Shown: positions 7,684 to 18,679, counted from the stretch's first letter. The stretch is DNA of 64,000 bases from Spirosoma lacussanchae (GCF_005870035.1 NZ_SWJG01000001.1:1971639-2035638); one strand, 5' to 3'. Numbers and translations: made by a program. The notes: a model not told the origin generated them from the letters alone.

Positions 7684-10461
7684 TTAACGAAGACCCTGAT
7701 CAAAGACCAGCGACACATAATACTGTCCTCCCACCGCCGGCGACCCATACGCCTGCACCACATACTGATTGGTCAGATTGCTGGCGCCCAGTTTCAGCAC
7801 CGTTTTTAGCGATGGCAGGCGGTAGTTGACCTGCGCATCGAGCAAGTGGTAAGCGGGTACGCGTCCGGGAATGAGCGCGTTGAACGAACCGACCCAGTCG
7901 AAGCTTTCCTGCCAGTGCCAGGCAACCGTAAAGCCAAGGTTTGGGGCAACATGGCGGTGTCCGAGCGTGACGTTGGTCTTAAAGCGGGGGGTATTGAAAG
8001 CCGCTACGTTGTTGGGGTCAGCGTTTCGAATGTCAAATGACGACCACGTACCATTGGCTCCGATCTGGTAGCCAGCCGACGTACGGTAGGTTAGGCCGAG
8101 CGTAGCGCCCTGAGCCGATACTTTATCGGAGGCATTGGTATACAGCTGAAACGCCTGCACCCTGCCGTTCAGAATATCCTGCGCGGCTGCGGCATTGGGT
8201 TTCCCATCTGATCCCAATACCGGACTGTTGGGACGTAACACGACCGTGTTGAGAATAAAATTGGTATAAACGCCGTAGTAGTAGTTCGCATCGACCGACA
8301 AATTGCTGCTGAGCAGGCCGCGGTAGCCAGCTTCAACACTGTTGACACGTTCGGGACCGATGTATGGCACATTCGCTTTTTGGAGCTTGTCTTTGTTATT
8401 CAGGAGAGCCTGTTGTGCCCCCACCGTTCTCACATCAGCTCCGAAACCGGCCCCAAACTGATTCACGCTGGCGGCTGTATAGGCATTTTCGTACACGTTC
8501 ATGCCTGCGCTATTGCTGGGCGCCCCGCCCAGAATCGTGATAGGGCCCACATTGAGTTTAATGAATTGATCGGAAGGCGTGGGGTTGCGGAAGCCTGTCT
8601 GGTAACTGGCCCGGAAATGATGACGGTCAGTTGCCGAAAAAACAGCCGAGGCACGGGGCGTAAAATAACCCGCGAAGTTCTGGTTTTTATCGTACCGGCC
8701 CGATACCGTTAGTTTAAGTTTGTCGGCCAGAAATGCTTTGCTAAGCTGAGCGAATGCACCGTATTCGTGGTAGAGGATCCGACCGCCTTTATCATCGAAT
8801 AGCGTCCCGTTGGTGAACAGGCTGTACTGACGGAAATTGCCCCCAACGAGCACGTCTGCTTTATTGTTGAGCATAGACGTCAGGTTATACTGTCCGTCGG
8901 CATGCCACATGCTGGTCTGACTCAGAATACCTGCCCCTGCCAGACCCTGAATTGCCGTCAGGCGGTTCTTCTGAGCTTCGTATTCGGGAGTTCCGGGGAT
9001 CAGCCGACCCTGATCGGCGAATGCGCGGGCCGCTATCTGATCGTTACCACTCACGTTTGGGATCGTGCCCGCATAGGCGGCTGAGTAGCGGCTAAACCAG
9101 GTATCATCGGCTTTATCAGGCGTAACGACAGTACCGTTCAGGTCACGTACCCATGTCCGGTTAATCTGTTGACCCAGCGACCGTGTGTTATAGGAATCAT
9201 GGGAGTCTTCGGCATTACTGTACCAGCGTACGAAAAACTGTTTTCCCCGCAATTCCAGTCGATGCTGGGTGAGCGAGAATCCGTTGACTGAGAAACGGTT
9301 AGAGCCGGTGTAATTGGCTGTTCCTTTGGCGTAATTGAACGCGTAGATGGCTTCCAGCTTCGGGCTGATCCGGTAATGCATCGCCCCGTTCAACTTCAGG
9401 CTATACACGTTATAGTCCGTCAGATCTTTCTCCAGATAGCCTGTTCTCGACACCTGCCCCGCGCCAGTCAGTGTTCTGACGACTTCGTCGCCATATACGT
9501 TGAGCGCATTCCGGGCTGGATTTTGGACTCCACGAAGATCGGTGGGTGTAGACTGGTTTACGTCGGAGTAATCGGTGGCAAACCAGTCGAGCCCCCACAT
9601 GTATGACGCATTGAGCTTAAACGCAAAACGATTGCCGAAGGCTTTGGCATAGCGAATAGCATGGTCGTTATAGATGGCAGCACCCGTGTTCGGATCGTTG
9701 ATGTGGTTGACCCCCACTTTAGCCTGCACACTCAGTCCCTGGTGTACAAACGGATCTTTGCTGGTCATCAGCAGTGCGCCATTGAAAGCCGCCGGACCGT
9801 AGAGTGCCGAAGCTGCACCCGGTACCAGCTCTACACTTTCGGCATCTAAGTCGCTCAAACCAAACATGTTTCCCACCGAAAACCCGAAGCCGGCGGGCTG
9901 ATTGTCTACGCCGTCAATAAGTTGCAGAAAACGACTGTTACCGGTACTGGCAAAGCCCCGTGTGTTAATTTGCCGATACGTGAGGCCGCTCGTGACCATA
10001 TCGACGCCCTTTAACGTGTTGATCCCCTCGTAGAACGTAGCTGATGGTGTCTCTCGAATGCTCCGGGCGTCCATCTTTTCAATCGTGACTGGCGCCCGAA
10101 CCAGACGCTCTTCAACGCGGGAGGCTCCTACCACCACCTCATCGAGTTGGCTGGTGGCCGACATCAGCTGAATCGCTACGGGTTGAGCTGGATCGGTGAT
10201 CGAAATCGTTTGAGGCTCATAGCCAACCATGGAGATGCGGAGCGTAGTTGCCCCTTTCCGATTCGTTGGAATGCTGAATTTGCCATTGTTATCCGTAATG
10301 CCACCTGTCGTTTGTCCTTTGACGGAAACGGTTGCACCGATTAGCGGTTTATTCGTAATGGGGTCGACGACGGAGCCGGTTACGTTTACCGACTGTGCTA
10401 CTGTTACGGTACTAATGAGCCAGAGCCATGCATAAAGCAGGGCATATTTATAAATTTTCAT
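7684..10461 (-). CDS. TonB-dependent outer-membrane receptor with carboxypeptidase-like N-terminal domain
   Basis: 925 residues. A signal peptide (about 1-22, ending TVAQS) is followed by a carboxypeptidase-regulatory-like beta domain (about 25-100: GSVVDPITNKPLIGATVSVKG), then a TonB plug (about 110-235: DEVVVGASRVEERL, GVDNQPAGFGFS, ELVPGAASALYGPAAFNG) and a long beta-barrel to the C terminus. It imports a ligand across the outer membrane using TonB energy. No SusD partner gene is adjacent, so it is not a classic SusCD pair. It lies between an AhpD-like gene (upstream) and the broken MFS gene (downstream, 11 bases away), which suggests one former uptake operon. The ligand cannot be told from sequence. 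Confidence 0.95.
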   Translation of the reverse strand: MKIYKYALLYAWLWLISTVTVAQSVNVTGSVVDPITNKPLIGATVSVKGQTTGGITDNNGKFSIPTNRKGATTLRISMVGYEPQTISITDPAQPVAIQLMSATSQLDEVVVGASRVEERLVRAPVTIEKMDARSIRETPSATFYEGINTLKGVDMVTSGLTYRQINTRGFASTGNSRFLQLIDGVDNQPAGFGFSVGNMFGLSDLDAESVELVPGAASALYGPAAFNGALLMTSKDPFVHQGLSVQAKVGVNHINDPNTGAAIYNDHAIRYAKAFGNRFAFKLNASYMWGLDWFATDYSDVNQSTPTDLRGVQNPARNALNVYGDEVVRTLTGAGQVSRTGYLEKDLTDYNVYSLKLNGAMHYRISPKLEAIYAFNYAKGTANYTGSNRFSVNGFSLTQHRLELRGKQFFVRWYSNAEDSHDSYNTRSLGQQINRTWVRDLNGTVVTPDKADDTWFSRYSAAYAGTIPNVSGNDQIAARAFADQGRLIPGTPEYEAQKNRLTAIQGLAGAGILSQTSMWHADGQYNLTSMLNNKADVLVGGNFRQYSLFTNGTLFDDKGGRILYHEYGAFAQLSKAFLADKLKLTVSGRYDKNQNFAGYFTPRASAVFSATDRHHFRASYQTGFRNPTPSDQFIKLNVGPITILGGAPSNSAGMNVYENAYTAASVNQFGAGFGADVRTVGAQQALLNNKDKLQKANVPYIGPERVNSVEAGYRGLLSSNLSVDANYYYGVYTNFILNTVVLRPNSPVLGSDGKPNAAAAQDILNGRVQAFQLYTNASDKVSAQGATLGLTYRTSAGYQIGANGTWSSFDIRNADPNNVAAFNTPRFKTNVTLGHRHVAPNLGFTVAWHWQESFDWVGSFNALIPGRVPAYHLLDAQVNYRLPSLKTVLKLGASNLTNQYVVQAYGSPAVGGQYYVSLVFDQGLR

Positions 10462-10553
10462 GAGTTAAAATGCTTTTGAGCGTTTACGCAGCCCCGCATC
10501 TTTCGGAGGCATAGCGCGTACCGGAAGATGGAAGTGGGCTGAACAGAGACTGA

Positions 10554-11126
10554 TTATTCGTTATGCGTTGGTTGTGGAGCCGGATAGCCACCCGGTGGAC
10601 GGTTGTAACCCCGGTTCACGATGCGATCCCCCAATGTGTCGTAATAAGCAGGATCGGTAGGCGTTACCGTAGCCAGGCCATCGACATATTTGTTGTAGAG
10701 GCAGAACAGTGCGGTGATGAGCACCGTATCGTGAATTTCGCGGTCGGTTGCACCGGCTGCCTGAGCGCGGGTAACGGCTTCGGACGTAACAGCCCGGCCC
10801 GATTTCTGCGCCAGAGCGGCAATCTGCAGCAGCGCTTTCATCTTCTCGCTGACGGGCGCTGTTTCAATATCGGCTTTCACCGCAGCGGCTGTTTTATCCT
10901 CACCCAGCAGAAGGTCGGCTGCTTTTGTATGGGCAGCATTGCAAAAGTTAGTACAGTTGCGTGACGAAACGAGGACGGCAATCAATTCGCGCTCACCCTG
11001 GGTCAGCGTCGACTCGCCCCGCAAGAGAAGCTGGGTCAGCTCCCGAATTGGCATAGCCGTATCGAGCCGGTATTCGAGCAAGCCCGTAATACCGAGTAAA
11101 TGATCCGGTAAAGGAATATGTGGCAT
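10554..11126 (-). CDS. AhpD-like family protein, copy 3, shifted Cys spacing
   Basis: 190 residues, paralogous to the copies at 5560 and 6151 (MPHIPLPDHLLGITGLLEYR, QGERELIAVLVSSRN, GATDREIHDTVLITALFCLYNKYVDGL). The redox motif is NCTNFCNAAH: Cys58 and Cys62 are separated by three residues instead of two, with Thr59 at the usual first-Cys position and His66 kept. A Cys pair with CxxxC spacing may still form a disulfide, but it is not the family pattern. It is the first gene of the minus-strand group that leads to the TonB receptor, 92 bases downstream. An inverted repeat at 11256-11278 lies upstream. Confidence 0.88.
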   Translation of the reverse strand: MPHIPLPDHLLGITGLLEYRLDTAMPIRELTQLLLRGESTLTQGERELIAVLVSSRNCTNFCNAAHTKAADLLLGEDKTAAAVKADIETAPVSEKMKALLQIAALAQKSGRAVTSEAVTRAQAAGATDREIHDTVLITALFCLYNKYVDGLATVTPTDPAYYDTLGDRIVNRGYNRPPGGYPAPQPTHNE

Positions 11127-11255
11127 GAGTAAATGCAGTATTGAGCGTAGTCTCAGCTGCCACGTCGTATGCGAGTAGCAAGAGACTACGTGATTATGTC
11201 AATCAATCAATGGCACGCCGTTCCTATACGCCTGGAAAGCGCACAGCAAACAGCC

Positions 11256-11278
11256 TGAACGATTTGAGAAATCGTTCA
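11256..11278. promoter_or_regulatory. Inverted repeat upstream of the AhpD-like/TonB receptor group
   Basis: TGAACGATTT (11256-11265), spacer GAG, AAATCGTTCA (11269-11278): a perfect 10-bp inverted repeat with a 3-base spacer. It lies about 130 bases upstream of the minus-strand gene starting at 11126. No T run follows on the minus strand, so an operator for a dimeric regulator fits better than a terminator. No cognate regulator gene is in the window. Confidence 0.4.
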
Positions 11279-11398
11279 TGTAAAAGAAGTGCTGGTTTGG
11301 GGGATTGATACGGATACGGTTCGTCCTAAGCGGATATGACAATACAGTCAACAACCAGTACTGGCTTCTGAGGGGAGAAAAAGAACCTGAAATCCGCG

Positions 11399-11938
11399 TT
11401 AAGCTTCGGGCGGGGGAGACGAGACCCGGAGAGCTAACTGGTCGAACAGGGAAGATTTTTCAGGAATTCGAATATCAGTATACCAACCAGGTGAATCGAA
11501 ACAGAAGGTAATTCGTGGAGAAGGGGAGTACTCTTTCAATAAAAACTTCAGCAACGTATTGGCTTTCTTAGGCGAGTCGCTTTTCCCTGTTACATTCTCC
11601 TGCATGAACGATAGCAGGTCACTCTGCCAGAATGATTTACTATCTGTCTGAAGACCGGCAATGTATAAGGTATCATGCTCTATGCTTAGGCTCACCACCG
11701 AATAATACTGCCCTCGGTACGTGAATCCGTCCGAGGTAGTACGGGTAATAGTGATTTCGTCAGGTTTGTCTTTGAGGGGAATCTGAAATTCTACCAGACT
11801 ATCGACCGAACGGTAGACCTGCAGCCGTTGGGACAGATCGTGTTCAGCCTGCCACCACGTGCCTACGCACACCAGCACATATGCCAGCATGTGATGCAGG
11901 AGTAAGCTAAACAAACCGATCGATATTGCCTTCTTCAC
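11399..11938 (-). CDS. Secreted or membrane-anchored protein of unknown function
   Basis: 179 residues. One hydrophobic N-terminal segment (about 3-27, ISIGLFSLLLHHMLAYVLVCVG) is a signal anchor or signal peptide. The rest is a soluble domain with alternating beta-like stretches (EITITRTTSDGFTYRGQYYSVVSLSIEHDTLYI) and a C-terminal Ser/Pro-rich end. No family recognised. It precedes the AhpD-like/TonB receptor group on the same strand, 272 bases away, so it could belong to the same uptake system. Composition and length support a real gene. Confidence 0.65.
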   Translation of the reverse strand: MKKAISIGLFSLLLHHMLAYVLVCVGTWWQAEHDLSQRLQVYRSVDSLVEFQIPLKDKPDEITITRTTSDGFTYRGQYYSVVSLSIEHDTLYIAGLQTDSKSFWQSDLLSFMQENVTGKSDSPKKANTLLKFLLKEYSPSPRITFCFDSPGWYTDIRIPEKSSLFDQLALRVSSPPPEA

Positions 11939-12014
11939 GCGGCTGTGGCAGGTAAATTTTTTCCAACAATAATACTAATTTTTAACAAAGCCAGGGCCTT
12001 CTTTCGCTGGTTTG

Positions 12015-12551
12015 TTAAAGTTGTTTCGTGATCTGGTAAAAATCGGCCACAGCAAATCCGTCGATAATTTTCCCGCCACGCAACGTAAACCTGGCAAATC
12101 CGGGCACTGTAAAGGGTTGGTTAGTAGCGGCCGGTGCCATGAACGCGCTACTATGTGTGCCCATAAAATTACCTTTCAGAAACACGACCTCGCCTTCAGC
12201 CACAACCTCGGTAATTTCAATTCTAAATCCTGCAAAAGTGTTATCGAACTTGCCCATCATGGCAGTTAAACCGTCGATCCCCTGTACCGTGACGCCGAGC
12301 GAGTTGCGGAACCGCACGTCGTCAGTGACAATAGTTTTCAGAAAAGCCACATCACGGGCATTGAGGAGGGCGTTGAAAAACGATACTACTACTTTACCAT
12401 TGGTAGAATTAACCGGTAGTGCGTTGTTCTTCCGGATGAGAGCTTCATTCTTTTGAGCGACTCCCGTATTCAGCGCAACGTATTGAGCGGAAGCAGCAGG
12501 CAGGCCCGTCAGCAGACCCAGCAAGACTGGCAGGTGTTTTATAAAATGCAT
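12015..12551 (-). CDS. Secreted SnoaL-like (NTF2-fold) protein
   Basis: 178 residues. A signal peptide ends near residue 22 (PAASAQ). The mature part has the SnoaL/NTF2-like pattern: a helix with VSFFNALLNARDVAFLKTIV, a strand with DDVRFRNSLGVTVQGIDGL, then beta strands FAGFRIEITEVVAEGEVVFLKGNFMGTH (given in part) and RGGKIIDGFAVADFYQI. Such proteins form cone-shaped pockets and act as cyclases or isomerases, or only bind ligands. Export to the periplasm is unusual for the catalytic members but common in Bacteroidota. It stands alone, with 166 bases to the DUF2490 gene. Confidence 0.75.
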   Translation of the reverse strand: MHFIKHLPVLLGLLTGLPAASAQYVALNTGVAQKNEALIRKNNALPVNSTNGKVVVSFFNALLNARDVAFLKTIVTDDVRFRNSLGVTVQGIDGLTAMMGKFDNTFAGFRIEITEVVAEGEVVFLKGNFMGTHSSAFMAPAATNQPFTVPGFARFTLRGGKIIDGFAVADFYQITKQL

Positions 12552-12717
12552 AAACTTTTTTTAAGTTGTAGGCAGCCCTAGAGCATCAATTAAATTGAGA
12601 CCATGTAGACCATCCCTTCTTTTCAAAACAGAATTCATGCCAAGTGCAATACGAATTTCGTGTATAGCCAGGTACTTCAAAGCTTCATGCAACTTCTACG
12701 GCAGAGAGAAAAGATGC

Positions 12718-13500
12718 TCAATGTACGGGTGTGTAGAACCAGATGCCAATTGCTGACAAATCAAAATTAGTAGCCCAGGTGAATTGGAGCAGATGTAAAT
12801 AGCGGTGATCCTGCGCCCGATTCCTGATCAGATTCTGGTAGCAATAGCCCAGCTCTAGTTTTCCGTATTTTCCTGTGTTGTAGCCCAGCCCTGCATATAT
12901 CCAGTCTTCGCCGTAAAATGCGTTTTTAGAACTGATAGGGCTATTTTTTGCCCCAGAGAGGCAAAGGAACATCTCATTTGACGCGGCCGCGTAGAGTCCT
13001 GTTTTTTGTGCGTTCGGGTTGTAAAGCGGATAGTTGAATCCTACCTGATAGCGAAATAGTTGTGCGTACGACCACTGATTGGTTCTCTTGTTGATCGGAT
13101 AACGCTCTTCGTACCGTAGCCGGTGCGACATTCGCAACTGGCCTAATTGTGGGACTGGATGGGTAGACAGGACCTGCGCCCAGATACGATTTTCATTTAC
13201 GCGTAACCCAAACAAGTTATGTTTTACGTAGGCATACCCTACACCTAGCTGCGTGCTCTTGGTCAATTTGTAACTTAGGCTGGGCTGCACGTAATACTGA
13301 AGCGCTGTTGACGGATATTGATTCAAATCCGCATTCAGGCGGTACGTATCGTAGGTAGCGGATGCGTAAAGGTTATACTGAATTTTTTTCGAAAGGCTAC
13401 CCGTCTGAGATACGGTCGGAAAAGCGCCCAAAAAAAACCAGTCCTGTGCCTGGCAGATGGAGGTTAAAAAAAGAATATAAAGCAGTGAAACATATCGCAT
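12718..13500 (-). CDS. DUF2490 outer-membrane-type protein
   Basis: 260 residues. Signal peptide about 1-18 (ends ICQAQ). The remainder is rich in alternating aromatic strands (IQYNLYASATYDTYRLN, LQYYVQPSLSYKLTKS, GYAYVKHNLFGLRVNE, MSHRLRYEERYP), as in small outer-membrane barrels, and matches the DUF2490 pattern with the LRYEERYP motif. The family has no settled function. It is divergent from katG, and the 325 bases between the two starts hold both promoters. Confidence 0.75.
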   Translation of the reverse strand: MRYVSLLYILFLTSICQAQDWFFLGAFPTVSQTGSLSKKIQYNLYASATYDTYRLNADLNQYPSTALQYYVQPSLSYKLTKSTQLGVGYAYVKHNLFGLRVNENRIWAQVLSTHPVPQLGQLRMSHRLRYEERYPINKRTNQWSYAQLFRYQVGFNYPLYNPNAQKTGLYAAASNEMFLCLSGAKNSPISSKNAFYGEDWIYAGLGYNTGKYGKLELGYCYQNLIRNRAQDHRYLHLLQFTWATNFDLSAIGIWFYTPVH

Positions 13501-16090
<2,590 letters not shown>

Positions 16091-16129
16091 TTAGGCCCCG
16101 ACAGAAAAGTTTGTTTCGTTCGTTATCAT

Positions 16130-16161
16130 CAACAGGTAGTCTGGCAACGGACTACCTGTTG
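16130..16161 (+). terminator. Terminator of katG
   Basis: CAACAGGTAGTC (16130-16141), loop TGGCAACG, GACTACCTGTTG (16150-16161): a perfect 12-bp stem 40 bases after the katG stop. The following TTCT is a weak T run, but the stem is strong. Confidence 0.7.
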
Positions 16162-16208
16162 TTCTACCTCACTGGTGTACCAGGTATGCCAGCTAACACT
16201 CGTCAACA

Positions 16209-16463
16209 ATGATCTTTGATTATCCAAACCCAGTGTGTAGTCCGGTTTTTTCTACTTTGGTTCCTTTGGAAGTAGAATACTCGGGAACCATCCCCCGGCT
16301 TCAGAAGACGATTATTGATCTTGATGCAACGCTGGATCCGGCTCAGATTTCCATTATTGCGCAGCCCACTACCCATACTATACGCATAATGGGAGTTAAA
16401 GCCGAAACGGTTTGTCGAGCCATCCAGCTTATAGCCTATCCATCGGCCAGTTTGGCAGATTAA
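16209..16463 (+). CDS. Hypothetical protein
   Basis: 84 residues from ATG at 16209. No membrane segment and no family that I recognise. The middle (GTIPRLQKTIIDLDATLDPAQISIIAQPTTHTIRIMG) alternates helix-like and strand-like stretches, as in a small alpha/beta protein. It follows the katG terminator by 47 bases and would need its own promoter, which I could not find. It could be chance, but the amino-acid use is ordinary for the neighbourhood. Confidence 0.4.
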   Translation: MIFDYPNPVCSPVFSTLVPLEVEYSGTIPRLQKTIIDLDATLDPAQISIIAQPTTHTIRIMGVKAETVCRAIQLIAYPSASLAD

Positions 16464-16650
16464 TTAGGTGACGAGTCGAGTTATGTATACTTAGGTAATA
16501 CAGCAAGGCAAGCCTAACAAGCGGCTAGCATAAGCCGGGCATACCTAATTATTTCACTAGCTGGGATTCTATACAAGCAACTTTGCCGGGCGGTGCAGAA
16601 GATCGTAGCCCCCAGCAGTCAAAAGAACCGGTTGACATAAACCTACAAAG

Positions 16651-16688
16651 AGCCTGCTGCAGGTATATGTATGTTCCTGCAACAGGCT
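16651..16688. other. Stable hairpin in gene-poor region
   Basis: AGCCTGCTGCAGG (16651-16663) pairs with CCTGCAACAGGCT (16676-16688), 13 positions with one G-T pair, loop of 12. There is no T run after it on either strand, so a plain terminator is unlikely. It could be part of a small RNA or a processed leader. Confidence 0.4.
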
Positions 16689-17143
16689 TGATTAAACAGA
16701 AGAGTTGGATAAAGCAAAGAGCCAAAAGCGCGACAGGCGCTGGGTATCTAACCCGAAATCGAATAAGATGTAGTAGCTATTTTTTCATAGTAGACTAGTT
16801 TAAACTGTACACAAAAAGACAAGGCTCTGCGTCATCGGGGGCCGTTACTGTGACGGTTTGTACGATGTAGAATGCATAGAGCACACTGCCCCAAAAAGGG
16901 CTGGCATGGGGAAATTCCAGGACAGTTGTTGGATACATAAGTACTTATTCACAAGCAAATTGCCTGCCAATCTTTCTAACCTATAGGTAAACACTACAAA
17001 AAAAGCCGCAATGCATAAGAGCAGGGCGGCTGGATATTGCAAATTGTAAGGCGCGGAAAATCACGTCTTTCACGCATATAGATATACATACGAAGATAAA
17101 CTACGTATAGTTTGTAAAGTTTTTTAAATAAGTATATTTATTT

Positions 17144-17173
17144 AAAAAAATGCCCAAACCAGATGGTTTGGGC
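17144..17173 (-). terminator. Terminator of the BLUF/response-regulator unit
   Basis: GCCCAAACC (17152-17160), loop AGAT, GGTTTGGGC (17165-17173). On the minus strand the stem is followed by ATTTTTTT. It ends the transcript 67 bases after the response-regulator stop. Confidence 0.8.
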
Positions 17174-17239
17174 TACTCTTAAGTTAACAAGTTACGGATA
17201 GTACTAAATCTGTATTATTGGTATGGTTACTTGCATGTT

Positions 17240-17647
17240 TTAGTTGAGCCAGTTATTACTTAAATCACTAACCCATTCAGCTAGTTGACGATAACTGCTG
17301 TTTTTTACGATAAAGGCACGGCTGCCCAGTTCATAAGACCGGTTTATGTCGGCTAGTTTTACCGACGAGGTACGTACAATCACGGGGATACCCTGCCAGT
17401 CTGAATCGTTTTTCAATACCTGTAGTACTTCGTGTCCGTTCAGTACGGGCATATCCAGGTCGAGCAGAATGAGATCGGGAAGATGTCCGTCGAGCTGGTG
17501 GGTCAACTGGGTGAGTAGTTCGCGGCCGTGGCTGAAGCAGCGCAGATTACAGGAGGCATATTTGTTGGTAAATACGCTTTGTAGTAGATAATGTTCGTCC
17601 GGGTCATCATCGACTACGTAAATAAGTGGGTTTCTGGAAAGAGGCAT
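17240..17647 (-). CDS. Single-domain response regulator
   Basis: 135 residues from the ATG at 17647; an in-frame TTG at 17677 would add ten residues that are not family-like. It is a bare receiver domain without an output domain. Visible residues: the acidic cluster VVDDD (Asp13-15), the phosphoacceptor Asp63 in LLDLDMPVLNG, Thr93 (VRTSS) and Lys115 (FIVKN). Such proteins of Bacteroidota often carry phosphate between kinases or regulate by protein contact. The start is 37 bases after the BLUF gene stop, same strand, with a shared terminator after it. The pair is thus likely one transcript in which light or redox sensing and a receiver act in one pathway. No histidine kinase is adjacent. Confidence 0.87.
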   Translation of the reverse strand: MPLSRNPLIYVVDDDPDEHYLLQSVFTNKYASCNLRCFSHGRELLTQLTHQLDGHLPDLILLDLDMPVLNGHEVLQVLKNDSDWQGIPVIVRTSSVKLADINRSYELGSRAFIVKNSSYRQLAEWVSDLSNNWLN

Positions 17648-17683
17648 ACGGTGGATTCGATTAAATTGGTAAGACAATATAAT

Positions 17684-18109
17684 TTAATTCCGATAATTAT
17701 TTTTATAAAAAAGCTGTACTAAGGTAATAATAACGTTCTCCTGTCGGGTATCAACGTCGGCAGCCGGATTGTTGATAAAAGGGATGATCGTCCTAATTTG
17801 CTCAAACTCACTGGATGATAATGATTTATAGCCCATGAACCAGCCCGGAAACGATCGTTGCCTGATCGGACTGGCGTATAGCTGGATAAGCTGACTGTGT
17901 CTTGGATCATGGGTAATCTTTTTAAACAGCTCTTTTACCGATTTTTCCGGCCCTTCCAGCACTTCAATCAGGCAGCCGTTGAAGTAAAGAAGAATACCGG
18001 TAATGTCTAGTGACTGATTTTTCAGCTGGCTCTGGTGCCTGATCTTGTCCAACTCAGCAGCAGACAGAAGCGACGTCACCGAGCTCGTGTAGACAATACA
18101 GTAGTCCAT
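17684..18109 (-). CDS. BLUF-domain protein with Glu in place of the conserved flavin Gln
   Basis: 141 residues; the BLUF (flavin blue-light sensor) domain covers about 1-95, and the last ~45 residues are probably the capping helices. Present: Tyr7 (IVYTSS), Asn31 (NQSLDITGILLY), Trp90 and Met92 (FPGWFMGY). The usual GxFxQxLEG motif reads GCLIEVLEG, so Glu49 (codon GAA) stands where the flavin-binding Gln is expected, and Leu replaces Phe two positions before it. That Gln is central to the BLUF photocycle in known proteins, so this one may be photochemically altered or insensitive. Short BLUF proteins act by binding a partner; the downstream response regulator is the obvious candidate. Confidence 0.85.
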   Translation of the reverse strand: MDYCIVYTSSVTSLLSAAELDKIRHQSQLKNQSLDITGILLYFNGCLIEVLEGPEKSVKELFKKITHDPRHSQLIQLYASPIRQRSFPGWFMGYKSLSSSEFEQIRTIIPFINNPAADVDTRQENVIITLVQLFYKNNYRN

Positions 18110-18258
18110 CAGATGTATTTTTATACAAAACAGCGTATACTTAACCTTCTATGAACTGATTACTATTAGTATATGATATGACTTTAATCATATACCATTT
18201 TTTGCCAACTGACGGGAATAGTTGTATGCTATTTGCAGCCTATTAAAGCGAGCGGTTT

Positions 18259-18289
18259 TTGTAAAATCAGGCGGATCACTGTATTTTTG
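18259..18289 (+). promoter_or_regulatory. Promoter of tRNA-Arg
   Basis: TTG at 18259-18261, 20 bases, TATTTTTG at 18282-18289. The element and spacing equal those before tRNA-Ser and katG. It ends 63 bases before the tRNA. Confidence 0.65.
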
Positions 18290-18352
18290 TACATTATCTG
18301 GTCTACCGGGTTGCTCCCCATCGATGTAGCAACTTGATAGAGAATCAGATCC

Positions 18353-18426
18353 GGTCCCGTAGCTCAGTTGGATAGAGCATCTGCCTTCTAAGCAGACGGT
18401 CTTTGGTTCGAATCCAAACGGGATCA
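18353..18426 (+). tRNA. tRNA-Arg (anticodon TCT)
   Basis: 74 nt. Acceptor GGTCCCG pairs with CGGGATC (one G-T). The D arm has AGCTCAGTTGGATAGAGC. The anticodon stem TCTGC/GCAGA encloses CTTCTAA, giving TCT. The T arm is TTTGG-TTCGAAT-CCAAA and the discriminator is A; CCA is not encoded. Confidence 0.97.
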
Positions 18427-18436
18427 CGATGAAATC

Positions 18437-18469
18437 AAGCACTTGTCTGTACGGTCAGGTGCTTTTTTT
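18437..18469 (+). terminator. Terminator of tRNA-Arg
   Basis: AGCACTTG pairs with CAGGTGCT (one G-T), followed by a run of seven T. It starts about 11 bases after the tRNA. Confidence 0.75.
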
Positions 18470-18679
18470 ATGAGTTACAAGTCGAGTTACTAAACGCTTT
18501 TGGCATCGACCAGGTAAGCTAACAAATTTAGGCGTCGGACCTCACAGTTTCGTAGCCCAAACTCAATGAGTCAGCTACACATCGCTATGACGCCGACTCT
18601 GCTACAACCCCAACCCGATTATGCTTACTCGTCATGAGCAACCGGATACTCCTATTTGCTGGTTGCGATCCTATATGAC

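Larger units (their letters stand above)
16464..17239. other. 776-base gene-poor stretch
   Basis: Contains the hairpin at 16651-16688 and the response-regulator terminator near 17144-17173; the DNA becomes AT-rich from about 17040. Open frames at 16583-16798 (plus) and 16845-17042 (minus) have low-complexity, Cys/Arg-rich translations without family features, and I do not call them. Confidence 0.5.

Noticed and set aside
16583..17042. Possible small proteins on both strands after katG
   Set aside because: Compositions are not protein-like and no start signals are visible; called as a gene-poor stretch.
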